From Sulfurospirillum arcachonense DSM 9755 (GTDB lineage: Bacteria; Campylobacterota; Campylobacteria; Campylobacterales; Sulfurospirillaceae), in contig NZ_JFBL01000010.1 in NCBI RefSeq assembly GCF_000597725.1, positions 45,201-109,200 on the forward strand: DNA of 64,000 bases, read 5' to 3'. The translations under genes and the position numbers were made by a program. Below the pieces are notes generated by a model, which searched no databases, was not told the origin of the DNA, and saw only the letters and a list, made by a program, of their open reading frames with translations. The stretch's first letter is position 1, and the number at the start of each line of letters is the position of its first letter. Positions 53,345 through 62,085 of the stretch are shown piece by piece.

Positions 53345-54007
53345 TTACTCAAAAAAATCAATAAATAGTGTCATATACTTTTCTACTGTTTGTTTTTTAT
53401 AATCTAATGCTTTTTCATCTTTAAAATTCAAATTTTCAAAAGTATAAAAATCACCTTCATCTTGAATACTTCTAGTATCCATACCAATCTTTGGTCTCAT
53501 ATAGACTTTTGTTTTAGGTGTCTCATAATCAAGCAAAGGAATAATCTCTAATCCACTATCACCAACACATAAAGGTTTTTTTACCTTTGCAGAAGCATGT
53601 GAAAAAGAAGTAATACCTGGAACAACTTCACAGTTATCATAAATATCTTTATCTTGAAGTTTTAATAAGTCCAAAAGATAATATACACTGCTATACACAG
53701 CACTATCCCCTAAAGTCACAAAACATAAAGTCTCATGTTTACTAAATCCCTCTTTGATAATATCTACTTGCCTTTGCCAATCATCAACTTTAAACTTCAT
53801 AGGTGTATACATTGGTATAATCTCTTTTGAAAAATCGTATTCATCCATGAGTTCTTTGACAATCTTATAAGTCATAGACTTTGCAAAACTATTGTCACTA
53901 CTTTTTGTAGGGATACAAATCGCATCACAATTTTGTAAGGCTTTTAAAGCTTTTATAGTTACTAATTCAAAATCCCCAGGTCCTAATGAAATCATATACA
54001 ATTTCAT
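53345..54007 (-). CDS. cbiL: Cobalt-precorrin-2 C(20)-methyltransferase
   Basis: A 220-residue SAM methyltransferase of the corrin/porphyrin (uroporphyrin-III methylase) fold. MISLGPGDFELVTIKALKAL (5-24) is the SAM loop, FVTLGDSAVYSSVYYLLD the second motif, VVPGITSFSHASA the third. CbiL/CobI differs from its paralogs by CIPTK and by the long YTPMKFKVDDW segment, both present. One base separates it from cbiK. Confidence 0.9.
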   Translation of the reverse strand: MKLYMISLGPGDFELVTIKALKALQNCDAICIPTKSSDNSFAKSMTYKIVKELMDEYDFSKEIIPMYTPMKFKVDDWQRQVDIIKEGFSKHETLCFVTLGDSAVYSSVYYLLDLLKLQDKDIYDNCEVVPGITSFSHASAKVKKPLCVGDSGLEIIPLLDYETPKTKVYMRPKIGMDTRSIQDEGDFYTFENLNFKDEKALDYKKQTVEKYMTLFIDFFE

Positions 54008-54008
54008 T

Positions 54009-54833
54009 TTATAACTTGTTCCCTGATTTAATAAATACTTCTTCGATATTAGAAAAAATAATATCTTCTGTCTCTTGAAGTCCTAAAAGGTTAAAATGCT
54101 CACTTTGACCTAAAGATGGAGCTAAAGAGGCATCAAACACATCACTCAAATCTTCTTTAATTTCAAACATATCTTTTCTATAGTGATTTCCACTTACTAG
54201 AAGTAAAGGAACAATTTGAACTTTTTTAAACCCTGCTTGTTCTATTTTTCTTTTTAAAATATCTTTGATATCGTTATACGCAAATGCCCCTTCTAGTGAA
54301 CATGTAAAATTATTTTGTGCAATATATTCTAAATACTTAGAAGTGTTATTAATAGACTCAATACCTGGAGTATCTAACCTAGGAGTTCCATGAATAATAA
54401 AAAGATTTGCAACATCTTCTTGTGAAACCTTTACATGTAAAGACTTTAATAAAGCATTCGTATGTTTTGTTTTAGTCAAAATTGCATCACTACAATTGAT
54501 GTTTGCGAGAGAAAAATGATTGAAACCATTTACGATTTTTTTCATAAACTCATGCTCATCTGTTGGAAAAAGATTTATAGAAGATACAACTATATTTTTA
54601 TAACCCAACATATCTACATCAGCCAAAACTTGTGGAAGATTTTTAAACTCTTCATTTTTTTTGTTTAGATGCTTTAATACCATGCGCGAACTAAAAGCAA
54701 GAAACACCTTACATGTAGGGAATTTTTCTTCAACTTTTTTCTTTAAATCTTCATATCTTTTTTGCTCAACTACTGAACCAAAACAAGACAGAACAATCGC
54801 CCTATCTTGTGTATAATGTCTATATCTTTTCAT
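54009..54833 (-). CDS. cbiK: Sirohydrochlorin cobaltochelatase
   Basis: A 274-residue class II chelatase that inserts cobalt into sirohydrochlorin, the entry to the anaerobic path. IVLSCFGSVVEQKRYEDLKKK (about 13-33), AFSSRMVLKHL and SINLFPTDEHEFM are typical of CbiK. Metal ligands are expected at His in LFIIHGTPR (about 147), Glu in LEGAFAYND, and His in LVSGNHYRKDM (about 214). There is no signal peptide, so it is cytoplasmic, unlike CbiK(P). Overlaps the cbiM stop by one base. Confidence 0.9.
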   Translation of the reverse strand: MKRYRHYTQDRAIVLSCFGSVVEQKRYEDLKKKVEEKFPTCKVFLAFSSRMVLKHLNKKNEEFKNLPQVLADVDMLGYKNIVVSSINLFPTDEHEFMKKIVNGFNHFSLANINCSDAILTKTKHTNALLKSLHVKVSQEDVANLFIIHGTPRLDTPGIESINNTSKYLEYIAQNNFTCSLEGAFAYNDIKDILKRKIEQAGFKKVQIVPLLLVSGNHYRKDMFEIKEDLSDVFDASLAPSLGQSEHFNLLGLQETEDIIFSNIEEVFIKSGNKL

Positions 54834-55513
54834 TAAGCTTTACAATCAATCAATTTTTTATCAAAGAAAACATTACTCTTTGTAACATTAAACGCTTTTA
54901 CTGCCGAAAGCACTGCTAAATCTATTAAAGGCTCAATAATTATTACACTCATATAAGCACTACCAAAACTCAAGACATTTGCTATATTTTCACTACCAAA
55001 ACCTTGTCCATAAAATGCCCAAAAAGCAACCCATGAAACAATAGCACCTTCCCAAACAATTGACATTTTTAACATTTGAGTATAACTGATATCTTTATAC
55101 GCAATCCCTTTAGGAATAATCTTTCTTATAACTGCATTTAAAGCTAACATACTTGCTAATAATGTAGTTACATTCATGCCATATTGTGGTAAATCAAACT
55201 GTGCAAAAAACAGACCTTGAATAAGTAAGCCAAGAGCTAAACCAAATGCTGCTGGAGCAATACCAAAAATCAAAAATATTGTAGTTCCCAAGATTAAGTG
55301 AACTTCACTCACCCCTACTGCATAATGAGGTAAAACCTCAAAACAGCAAAATACAATAAGAGTTGTTAAAATAGTTTTTACAATAAACTGTAAAAGTCCA
55401 CTCTCTTTAATACTATCAAATGCTAATTTTGAACTCACTCCTAAAACACCCGCTGCTGTTCCATAACTCAATAACATCTTTGCGCCCACTACTACTCCGG
55501 CTTCTATATGCAT
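54833..55513 (-). CDS. cbiM: Cobalt ECF transporter S-component CbiM, stand-alone
   Basis: A 226-residue membrane protein with six to seven helices. The N-terminal MHIEAG supplies the Met1/His2 cobalt ligands of CbiM (usual MHIPDG or MHISEG), and the second His motif is SEVHLILGTTIFLIFGIAPA (about 69-88). No cbiN, cbiQ or cbiO gene is in the window, so the energising partners are elsewhere or it acts alone. It is first in the leftward operon. Confidence 0.85.
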   Translation of the reverse strand: MHIEAGVVVGAKMLLSYGTAAGVLGVSSKLAFDSIKESGLLQFIVKTILTTLIVFCCFEVLPHYAVGVSEVHLILGTTIFLIFGIAPAAFGLALGLLIQGLFFAQFDLPQYGMNVTTLLASMLALNAVIRKIIPKGIAYKDISYTQMLKMSIVWEGAIVSWVAFWAFYGQGFGSENIANVLSFGSAYMSVIIIEPLIDLAVLSAVKAFNVTKSNVFFDKKLIDCKA

Positions 55514-55807
55514 AACTATCCTTTTGCTTTTTATTTGTTTTATTATGTTGCTAAGCTACATTAACTTAACTATTTTGTTTATTTAGTACTGTAAGTTATA
55601 AAATGATTTTGGAGGGGCACGTGTTAGCAGGCTATCTTCATATGCTATTTTGTGATATAACATGTTTATTTCTATCTTAGATAAATTGCATATTGTTGAA
55701 TACATTGCAATGATTGAGAGTTTAAAATATTGTTTTTTGTAGCCTCTAAGATTTTTCATAGTATGATATTATCTAAAATCACTATAAAAAAAGATAAAAG
55801 AGAAAAC
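55514..55807. promoter_or_regulatory. Divergent control region of the two cobalamin operons
   Basis: This 294-base gap separates cbiM (-) and cbiA (+). It holds an inverted repeat TAACTTA (55562-55568)/TAAGTTA (55592-55598) and a short ORF with a strong ribosome-binding site (listed separately). I looked for the B12-box and a cobalamin riboswitch on both strands and do not see one. Confidence 0.4.
55621..55680 (+). CDS. 19-residue ORF upstream of cbiA, possible leader peptide
   Basis: GTG at 55621 has GGAGG at 55611-55615 with five bases between, one of the best ribosome-binding sites in this region. The frame runs 19 codons to TAG; the product (MLAGYLHMLFCDITCLFLS) is hydrophobic with His-Met and two Cys. 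It precedes cbiA by about 130 bases and could be a leader peptide or small membrane protein; chance is not excluded. Confidence 0.35.
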   Translation: MLAGYLHMLFCDITCLFLS

Positions 55808-57067
55808 TTGAAAGCATTATGTATATCTGCTATAGCATCAAATCAAGGCAAAACAATCCTTTGTACAGCCTTACTTTATCATTATAAAAAAAGTGTAAGA
55901 GCCTTTAAAATAGGTCCTGATTATATAGACCCTCAATTTCATGAAAAAGTGTGTGGGCGAGAAAGTATAAACTTAGATACTTTTATGATGAGTCAAGAAC
56001 AAGTTAATTGGATGTTTGATAAGTATAACGATCAAGAAATGGCTATACTAGAAGGAGTTATGGGGTTTTATGATGGTATGGACAAAGGATGTAGTGCCTA
56101 TCAAGTTAGCACTTTTTTGCAAATCCCTACCTTACTTGTCCTTGATGGTAGTGGCTCATATATAACTATTAGTGCTGTTTTAAAAGGTCTTAAATCTTAT
56201 AAAAATGACAATACAATAAAAGCTATTGTTTTAAATAAACTCTCATCAAAAATGCATTATGAACTTATAAAAAAACAGATTTTAAAAGATTTTGCAGATG
56301 AGATTTGTGTTCTAGGTTGGATAAAAAAAGATTTACAATCTTTAGGATCAACACACTTAGGACTTGACTTAAATGAAGCAAAAAAAGAAGCTTTAGAAAC
56401 TCTTTCAAAAGAAGTTTTAGAAAATATCAACTTAGATGCTTTAGAAAAAATCACCACTATTCAAAGAGAAAAAACTCAAAACTATCCTTTTGAAAAATTT
56501 AAAAAAATTGAGAAAAAAATTGCCATTGTTAAAGATGAAAATTTCTCTTTTCTTTATCATGATAATCTAGTATTTTTACAAGAAATTTTCAAAGAAGTAG
56601 AAATAATAAACGCAAAAGAAGATGAAAGTATAAGTGAAAATACACACGCAGTTTTTATCCCTGGAGGGTACATCGAGGTTGATGAATCTTATAAAAAAAT
56701 GTCTAAATTCAAAAACTCTCTTATAAAACATGCCCAAGATAAACATGTCTATGCAGAGTGTGCTGGACTCTTGTATCTTTCCAATAAAATTGATGATAAA
56801 AAAATGTCTGGTATTTTGGATATTGACTTTGAGCTTAAAGAAAAACGAAGTAGATTAGGATATTATTATGCCTCCAATGGTCTAAAAGGACATGCTTTTC
56901 ACTATACTTCAGCGTTAAATCCTCCTAAAGGAGTTGATCTTTTAAGTAAAAATCAATCTGATATTGGGAGTTATGGAGCATGGAGAGATAAGAAAGTTTA
57001 TGGAACATATTTGCATGTTTTTTTTAGAAATAACATGCATATTTTAAAGGAATATTTTGGAATTTAA
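55808..57067 (+). CDS. cbiA: Cobyrinate a,c-diamide synthase
   Basis: A 419-residue glutamine amidotransferase that amidates side chains a and c. P-loop ISAIASNQGKTILCTALL, KIGPDYIDPQFH, LEGVMGFYDGMD, and a glutaminase domain with Cys in YAECAGLLYLS and His in TYLHVFFRN. The start is placed at TTG 55808 (family members begin at the KALCISA strand; AAAGAGAAAA lies just upstream). A TTG at 55730 would add 26 unrelated residues. First gene of the rightward operon; overlaps cbiC by 11 bases. Confidence 0.9.
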   Translation: MKALCISAIASNQGKTILCTALLYHYKKSVRAFKIGPDYIDPQFHEKVCGRESINLDTFMMSQEQVNWMFDKYNDQEMAILEGVMGFYDGMDKGCSAYQVSTFLQIPTLLVLDGSGSYITISAVLKGLKSYKNDNTIKAIVLNKLSSKMHYELIKKQILKDFADEICVLGWIKKDLQSLGSTHLGLDLNEAKKEALETLSKEVLENINLDALEKITTIQREKTQNYPFEKFKKIEKKIAIVKDENFSFLYHDNLVFLQEIFKEVEIINAKEDESISENTHAVFIPGGYIEVDESYKKMSKFKNSLIKHAQDKHVYAECAGLLYLSNKIDDKKMSGILDIDFELKEKRSRLGYYYASNGLKGHAFHYTSALNPPKGVDLLSKNQSDIGSYGAWRDKKVYGTYLHVFFRNNMHILKEYFGI

Positions 57068-57767
57068 ATTAGAAAACCCTCCTATTAATTTAGGTGCTGA
57101 TATATCAGTAAAATCATTTCAAATGATAGAAAATGAGCTTAAAAACTATAAAAAAACTACACAGTTTTCAAACCAAGAACTCCAAATTATAAGTAGACTC
57201 ATTCACACTACAAGTTGTTTTGATGAAGTGTTAGATAATATCTATTTTAGTAAAGATGCCATAGAGAAAACAAAAAGCCTTCTTCTTAAAAAAGCTAAAA
57301 TCATCGTAGATGTTAATATGATAAAAGTGGGTTTGAGTAAATTTTATTTAAACAAATACGAAAATGAAGTTATATGTTATATAAATGAGCCTTTTACTTA
57401 TGAAATGGCAGAAAAAAACCAAACTACAAGAAGTTATGCAGCTGTGGTTGAAGCGATTAAAAGACATAAAGATTCTCCTCTTATTTTAGCATGTGGAAAT
57501 GCTCCTACTTTTATTTATGCCGCTATTAGAACACTTATTGAAGAAAAAATAGATTTAAATAATGTTGCACTTTTACTTTTTCCTGTTGGTTTTGTAAATG
57601 TTATAGAATCTAAAGAGTATGGTAAAAAGTTTAGTGAGCATTTTGGTGTTAGTAGTATTATCATGCAAGGAAGATTTGGAAGCTCCACTATGAGTGTTGC
57701 TACACTGCACGCTCTTTATAAACTTATAAAAGATTATGATGGAGATGAAAAATACAATGGTAAATAA
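57057..57767 (+). CDS. cbiC: Cobalt-precorrin-8 methylmutase
   Basis: A 236-residue CbiC/CobH that moves the C11 methyl to C12. The catalytic His is in ISRLIHTTSCFD (about 46-57); IIVDVNMIKVG, ILACGNAPTFIYAAI and VGFVNVIESKE follow the family. TTG start with AAGGA upstream; overlaps cbiA. Its 3' end overlaps the next gene by up to 32 bases depending on that start. Confidence 0.9.
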   Translation: MEFKLENPPINLGADISVKSFQMIENELKNYKKTTQFSNQELQIISRLIHTTSCFDEVLDNIYFSKDAIEKTKSLLLKKAKIIVDVNMIKVGLSKFYLNKYENEVICYINEPFTYEMAEKNQTTRSYAAVVEAIKRHKDSPLILACGNAPTFIYAAIRTLIEEKIDLNNVALLLFPVGFVNVIESKEYGKKFSEHFGVSSIIMQGRFGSSTMSVATLHALYKLIKDYDGDEKYNGK

Positions 57768-58191
57768 CATGGGTAGTGAAGTCGAGGTTGGCTTTACATG
57801 TAAACCAAAAGTATTTGACCCTAATAAACCAATAATGCACTTTAAAACACAAATATTTATTTGTGATGGTGAGCGTTGTAAACAATCTTCAAAACACGAA
57901 GATGAGGCTACATTTCTTCGTGAATTACTCAAAGAGTTAAACTTACATCAAGGTCAGAACAGAATCAAAATTTCAAGAACAAACTGTTTTGGTGCATGTA
58001 GATTTAGACAAGTTGCTACAGTATTTGAAAATACAAAAGCAAATGGTTTTATCCAAAATAACAATATTTGGTTGAAAAACACACACAAATTTGATAAAAA
58101 TAGATGGATTGAGCTTTTTACTGCTCTAAAAAACAATAAAAATTTAGATGAATTGGATTTTGAACAAATTCCAATGAATGAAATCTCGTGA
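57736..58191 (+). CDS. Thioredoxin-like [2Fe-2S] ferredoxin-domain protein in the cobalamin operon
   Basis: Up to 151 residues. The cysteine spacing IFICDGERCKQSS (C-x4-C) then RTNCFGACRFRQVATVFEN (C-x3-C) and a closing helix (FDKNRWIELFTAL) fit thioredoxin-like [2Fe-2S] ferredoxins, which turn up in cobalamin operons. Several ATGs compete (57736, 57745, 57757, 57769) without a decisive ribosome-binding site; the domain itself starts about residue 38. Placed between cbiC and cbiD, it may donate electrons in corrin synthesis; no partner is proven. Confidence 0.7.
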   Translation: MMEMKNTMVNNMGSEVEVGFTCKPKVFDPNKPIMHFKTQIFICDGERCKQSSKHEDEATFLRELLKELNLHQGQNRIKISRTNCFGACRFRQVATVFENTKANGFIQNNNIWLKNTHKFDKNRWIELFTALKNNKNLDELDFEQIPMNEIS

Positions 58192-58206
58192 AAAAAAAGT
58201 ATATTC

Positions 58207-59250
58207 TTGGTTGATTCGCAAGCACAAAACTCTAAAAAACTTTTAAAAAAAGGTTATAGTACTGGCATGCATGCTAGTTTTGCCTTTTCTTTAGCTCTTG
58301 AATCAATTTTGATTACAAAAGATGTTGTACATGTAAAGACCAATAAAATGGATAATGATGACTTAGATGTCACAAAAGGTTGTGAAATAGTTGCTACAAT
58401 TAGTCATAATAAAGAAGATTTAAAATTGAATCCAATTGCCCAACAACCTCATGTTTTTTCAGATAAAACAAATTCTTTGGAGTTGTATGCTGGTATTGGC
58501 GTAGGTGTAGTTACTAAAAAAGGTTTAAAAATCCAACCAAATTTTCCTGCAATAAATCCTGTACCATTACAACACATGGAACAAACTTTTAAAAAATACA
58601 CAAAAAATAAAAAAGAGTGTAAACTTTTTTGTACTATTAGTGTGAGTGATGGTGAAGTCATAGCCAAACAAACTGCTAATGAAAAAGTGGGTGTACTTGG
58701 AGGTATCTCTATTTTAGGTACTACTGGTTTTGTCAAACCAATTTCTAGTTCTGCTTATCTTGATTCTATTCAAACAGAAATTAATTTTGCCAAGCAAAAC
58801 GGTTTTGAACCACTTGTTTTTACACTTGGAAATTCCGCTTTACATGTAGCACAAAAAAAATATAAAAAAGAACAAATTATAGAAATAGGAAATTTTGTAT
58901 ATGATGCTATAAATATAGCTCAAGACTTACATGTAAAAGAAGTTATATTTCTTTGTGGTATTGGGAAAATGACAAAAATATACCAAGGATTTAAAAATAC
59001 TCATAATAGATATGGGATTATTAATCTAAATCAGCTAAAATTAGATATACAAAAAAAACTTTTTGTGGAAGTTGATACAAAAGAGACATTAACCGTTAAA
59101 GGTATAGCTCAACAATTAGATGCTATTAATAAAATGCAAGATTTTTATGCATTCATTGCAAAAAAAGCGAATCAACAACTCAAATCTTGGTTTACACAAA
59201 TAAATGTAAAAGCAATAATCTTAGAAGAGAAAGAGGTCAAAGGATGGTAA
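58207..59250 (+). CDS. cbiD: Cobalt-precorrin-5B C(1)-methyltransferase
   Basis: A 347-residue CbiD. The N-terminal KKGYSTGMHASFAFSLALES corresponds to GYTTGxCAxAAxKAA, with Thr to Ser and Cys to His changes. VHVKTNKMDNDDLDVTKGCEI, GIGVGVVTKKGL, and GNSALHVAQKK with FLCGIGKMTK follow. It shares no fold motif with the other corrin methylases, as is known for CbiD. Start TTG 58207 is the only in-frame option before the motif. Overlaps cbiET by 7 bases. Confidence 0.88.
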   Translation: MVDSQAQNSKKLLKKGYSTGMHASFAFSLALESILITKDVVHVKTNKMDNDDLDVTKGCEIVATISHNKEDLKLNPIAQQPHVFSDKTNSLELYAGIGVGVVTKKGLKIQPNFPAINPVPLQHMEQTFKKYTKNKKECKLFCTISVSDGEVIAKQTANEKVGVLGGISILGTTGFVKPISSSAYLDSIQTEINFAKQNGFEPLVFTLGNSALHVAQKKYKKEQIIEIGNFVYDAINIAQDLHVKEVIFLCGIGKMTKIYQGFKNTHNRYGIINLNQLKLDIQKKLFVEVDTKETLTVKGIAQQLDAINKMQDFYAFIAKKANQQLKSWFTQINVKAIILEEKEVKGW

Positions 59251-60398
59251 CGATAGTAGGTAATGGTATGGGAGAATATGGTTTTTCAAATATCAATGTC
59301 AATATGGAACGTTATGACACAATAGTATGTGATTCAAACTTTACAACCAAACAACACAATGTTATACAGCTCTCTTTTAACGAGATAAAAGAGTATATTG
59401 TTGATAACCACAAATATGAAGACATCCTTTATATAGTCACTGGCTCCCCTCTTTTCTTTTCAGGAGCAACAGTTATAAGTAAACTTATACCCAAAAAATA
59501 TATAAAAATCATCAACAATATTTCATCAAAAAGTTACCTTTTAGAAAAACTTATACTCAATGAAAATGAAGTCAGTGTTTTATCTCTTCATGGTAGAAAA
59601 AAGCTTGATTTAGAAGAATTTTTAAATAAAGAATATACATTTATCCTAGCAGACCAATTTACCATACAAAGACTCCAAGATGCAATGAGTTATTTTAAAA
59701 AAGACTCTATATCTGCAACCATAGGTTATAAATTGGGCTATGAAGATGAAAAGATTGAGAAAATAAATATTTTTGATGATGTAACCTATGATTTAGATTT
59801 TCCCTATGTACTTCTTTTAAAAAGAGAGTTTGAACCCAAAAATACTATCTGTGAAGATAATGAGTTTCAAACAGAAAGAGGAATGATTACTAAAAAGTAC
59901 AAGCGACATCTCTCTTTACAAAACTTAGATTTAAAACCAAATCAACTTTTATGGGATGTTGGGGCAGGAAGTGGAAGTTGTGGCATAGAAGCGTATAAAA
60001 GATATAAAGTCCAAACTATATTTTTTGAAAAAGATATAGTTAGAGCCGAAAACATAAAAGAAAACATATGTGAACATTATGTATGTGATAGTCTTTTGCT
60101 AATAGGAGAAGCTACTACGCTTTTTGAACAATGCGAAGAAGATCCTGATAGAATTTTTATAGGTGGAGGGGGAACAAAAGTCATAGAAAAACTCCCTTAT
60201 TTATATGAAAGATTACGTGAAGGAGGCATTATACTTTTAAATGCTATCACCCTAAAACATCTTACTCTTATACTAAAAGTTTTAAATGAAGAAAACATAC
60301 AATATGAAGTTTTTTCTCTGTCTCTTACAACATACAAAGGAAATCTCGACTTGGTAGAACCAGAAAGACAACTCTTCCAAATTAAGGTCAAAAAATGA
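59244..60398 (+). CDS. cbiET: Fused cobalt-precorrin-7 C5/C15-methyltransferase and decarboxylase
   Basis: A 384-residue fusion. Residues 1-195 are CbiE (uroporphyrin-methylase fold; ILYIVTGSPLFFSGATVI). Residues 200-384 are CbiT, a Rossmann SAM enzyme with LLWDVGAGSGSCGIEAYKR (about 233-251) and IFIGGGGTKVIEKL. Start at ATG 59244, with AAAGAGG upstream; a longer frame would overlap cbiD by 64 bases. Overlaps cbiF by 4 bases. The fused form equals aerobic CobL. Confidence 0.9.
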   Translation: MVTIVGNGMGEYGFSNINVNMERYDTIVCDSNFTTKQHNVIQLSFNEIKEYIVDNHKYEDILYIVTGSPLFFSGATVISKLIPKKYIKIINNISSKSYLLEKLILNENEVSVLSLHGRKKLDLEEFLNKEYTFILADQFTIQRLQDAMSYFKKDSISATIGYKLGYEDEKIEKINIFDDVTYDLDFPYVLLLKREFEPKNTICEDNEFQTERGMITKKYKRHLSLQNLDLKPNQLLWDVGAGSGSCGIEAYKRYKVQTIFFEKDIVRAENIKENICEHYVCDSLLLIGEATTLFEQCEEDPDRIFIGGGGTKVIEKLPYLYERLREGGIILLNAITLKHLTLILKVLNEENIQYEVFSLSLTTYKGNLDLVEPERQLFQIKVKK

Positions 60399-61105
60399 TA
60401 TATTTTATAGGTGCAGGACCAGGAGATCCTGAACTTTTAACTATCAAAGCTAAAAATATTTTAGAAAAAGCTGACGTAGTTTTGTATACTGGCTCACTTG
60501 TTCCAAAAGAAATTTTGAGTTGGTGTAAAAAAGATGCGCTTATAGAAGACTCGCAACAGATGAAATATCCTCAAATATTTGCATTTTTAAAACTACATAG
60601 CAAAAAAACAGTAGCACGTGTTCATACGGGTGATCCTACTTTATACTCTACTATTGCAAAACAGATAGAGTTTTTAAACCAAGAAAATATAAACTATGAA
60701 GTCATACCTGGGATATCTGCTGCTTTTGGAGCAAGTTCTAGTTTAGGGATAGAGTATACCATACCTGGAGTCTCACAAACTATTATCTTAACACGAGTAG
60801 AAGGTAAAACTCCTAATCCAGAAAAATTAGAAAATATCCTTTCATGTAAAAACTCTTCCTTAGTTTTTTATCTCTCAATTTTGCTTATTGAAAAGTTAAA
60901 AAACAGTGCTTTAAAACTTGGTTATGCAACTGATACACCTTGTTGGGTTGTAGAAAAAGCAACTTGGAAAGAAGAAAAGATTTACAAAGGTACTATAAGC
61001 GATATACAAGATAAAGTCTCTCACATAAAAGGTATAGCACTTATACTTTTTGGGGATTTTCTAAATCAAAAAGAGAGCGAAGAATCACACCTCTATGTTA
61101 AATAA
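60395..61105 (+). CDS. cbiF: Cobalt-precorrin-4 C(11)-methyltransferase
   Basis: A 236-residue CbiF/CobM. SAM loop MIYFIGAGPGDPELLTIKAK (1-20), YTGSLVPKEIL, ARVHTGDPTLYSTIAKQIEFL (about 67-87), VIPGISAAFGASSSLGIEYT, and LTRVEGKTPNPE are family-typical. Overlaps cbiET by 4 bases and cbiG by 11. Confidence 0.93.
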   Translation: MIYFIGAGPGDPELLTIKAKNILEKADVVLYTGSLVPKEILSWCKKDALIEDSQQMKYPQIFAFLKLHSKKTVARVHTGDPTLYSTIAKQIEFLNQENINYEVIPGISAAFGASSSLGIEYTIPGVSQTIILTRVEGKTPNPEKLENILSCKNSSLVFYLSILLIEKLKNSALKLGYATDTPCWVVEKATWKEEKIYKGTISDIQDKVSHIKGIALILFGDFLNQKESEESHLYVK

Positions 61106-62084
61106 AATAGCTATTGTCAGTATAAATGAGCCAAGTTTAAAGGCTTCATTGGAATTAAAAAACATTTTACATGATTATGATATAAAACTATATAGTAAGT
61201 CTATTGAAAAAGAGTACTCTAAACTAGATAATATTATGAGTGAGCTTTGGCACTATGATGCTGTTATCTTTTTTTTAGCAACAGGCATAGTGGTGCGAAA
61301 AATCGCTCCATTTTTGGAGCATAAAACAAAAGACCCAGCTATTTTGGTAGTAAGTCTAGATTTACTCAAAGTTTTACCACTTTTAAGTGGTCATATCGGA
61401 GGAGCCAATGAGCTTAGTGAACTCATAACTAAAAGAGTCCCAAACTCAATCAGTTTTACAACAACAGCGACAGATCAAACAAAAACTTTTGCTTTTGATA
61501 TGTTTGCAAAACAACATAATTTTGAGATAAAAAACATAGATAAATTAGCCAAAATTTCAAATGCTCTTATTGATAACAAAACTGTACATGTAAAGACATA
61601 TCCATCTGTTTTTGAAACAATTACAGATAAAAAAAACCTCGTATTAGACTTTACATGTAAAGGTGATTTATGTGTCAATATAACGCCATTTCAACAAGAG
61701 TGTCTTAGCTTACATCCAAAAGTTTTTTTAGGAATTGGTTGCAATAGAGATACTACATGTAAAGAGATAGAAGATGCAGTAATGGAGTTTTTAAGCAGAC
61801 ATAACTTAAAGTTCCATCAGATTCAAAACATAGCTTCATTTGTGGCAAAAGCAGATGAGCAAGGACTTTTAGAGTTTGCAAAACAACATAATTTTAATAT
61901 AAAGTTTTTTGATAAAAAGAAGATAAACAATCTTGATATTGATTTTAGTAAATCCCAAGCAACAAAGTTCTTTGGACTTCAAGGCGTAGCTGAACCTTCA
62001 GCTGTTTTGATTTCACACTATAAAGAACTTATCATAAAAAAAGAAGTTTATCAAAAAAAAGTAACCATAGCAGGAGCAATATAG
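61095..62084 (+). CDS. cbiG: Cobalt-precorrin-5A hydrolase
   Basis: A 329-residue CbiG that opens the delta-lactone and releases acetaldehyde. ATGIVVRKIAPFLEHKTKDPA (about 63-83), VLPLLSGHIGGANELS, and the C-terminal domain VFLGIGCNRDTTCKEIEDAV (about 207-226) with FFGLQGVAEPSAVL are characteristic. It contains three TACATGTA copies in its own coding sequence. One base separates it from cbiH. Confidence 0.9.
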   Translation: MLNKIAIVSINEPSLKASLELKNILHDYDIKLYSKSIEKEYSKLDNIMSELWHYDAVIFFLATGIVVRKIAPFLEHKTKDPAILVVSLDLLKVLPLLSGHIGGANELSELITKRVPNSISFTTTATDQTKTFAFDMFAKQHNFEIKNIDKLAKISNALIDNKTVHVKTYPSVFETITDKKNLVLDFTCKGDLCVNITPFQQECLSLHPKVFLGIGCNRDTTCKEIEDAVMEFLSRHNLKFHQIQNIASFVAKADEQGLLEFAKQHNFNIKFFDKKKINNLDIDFSKSQATKFFGLQGVAEPSAVLISHYKELIIKKEVYQKKVTIAGAI

Positions 62085-62085
62085 A

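Noticed and set aside
55514..55807. Cobalamin riboswitch in the divergent cob/cbi control region
   Set aside because: No B12-box or the expected multi-helix pattern was found on either strand; only a short inverted repeat and a small ORF are present.
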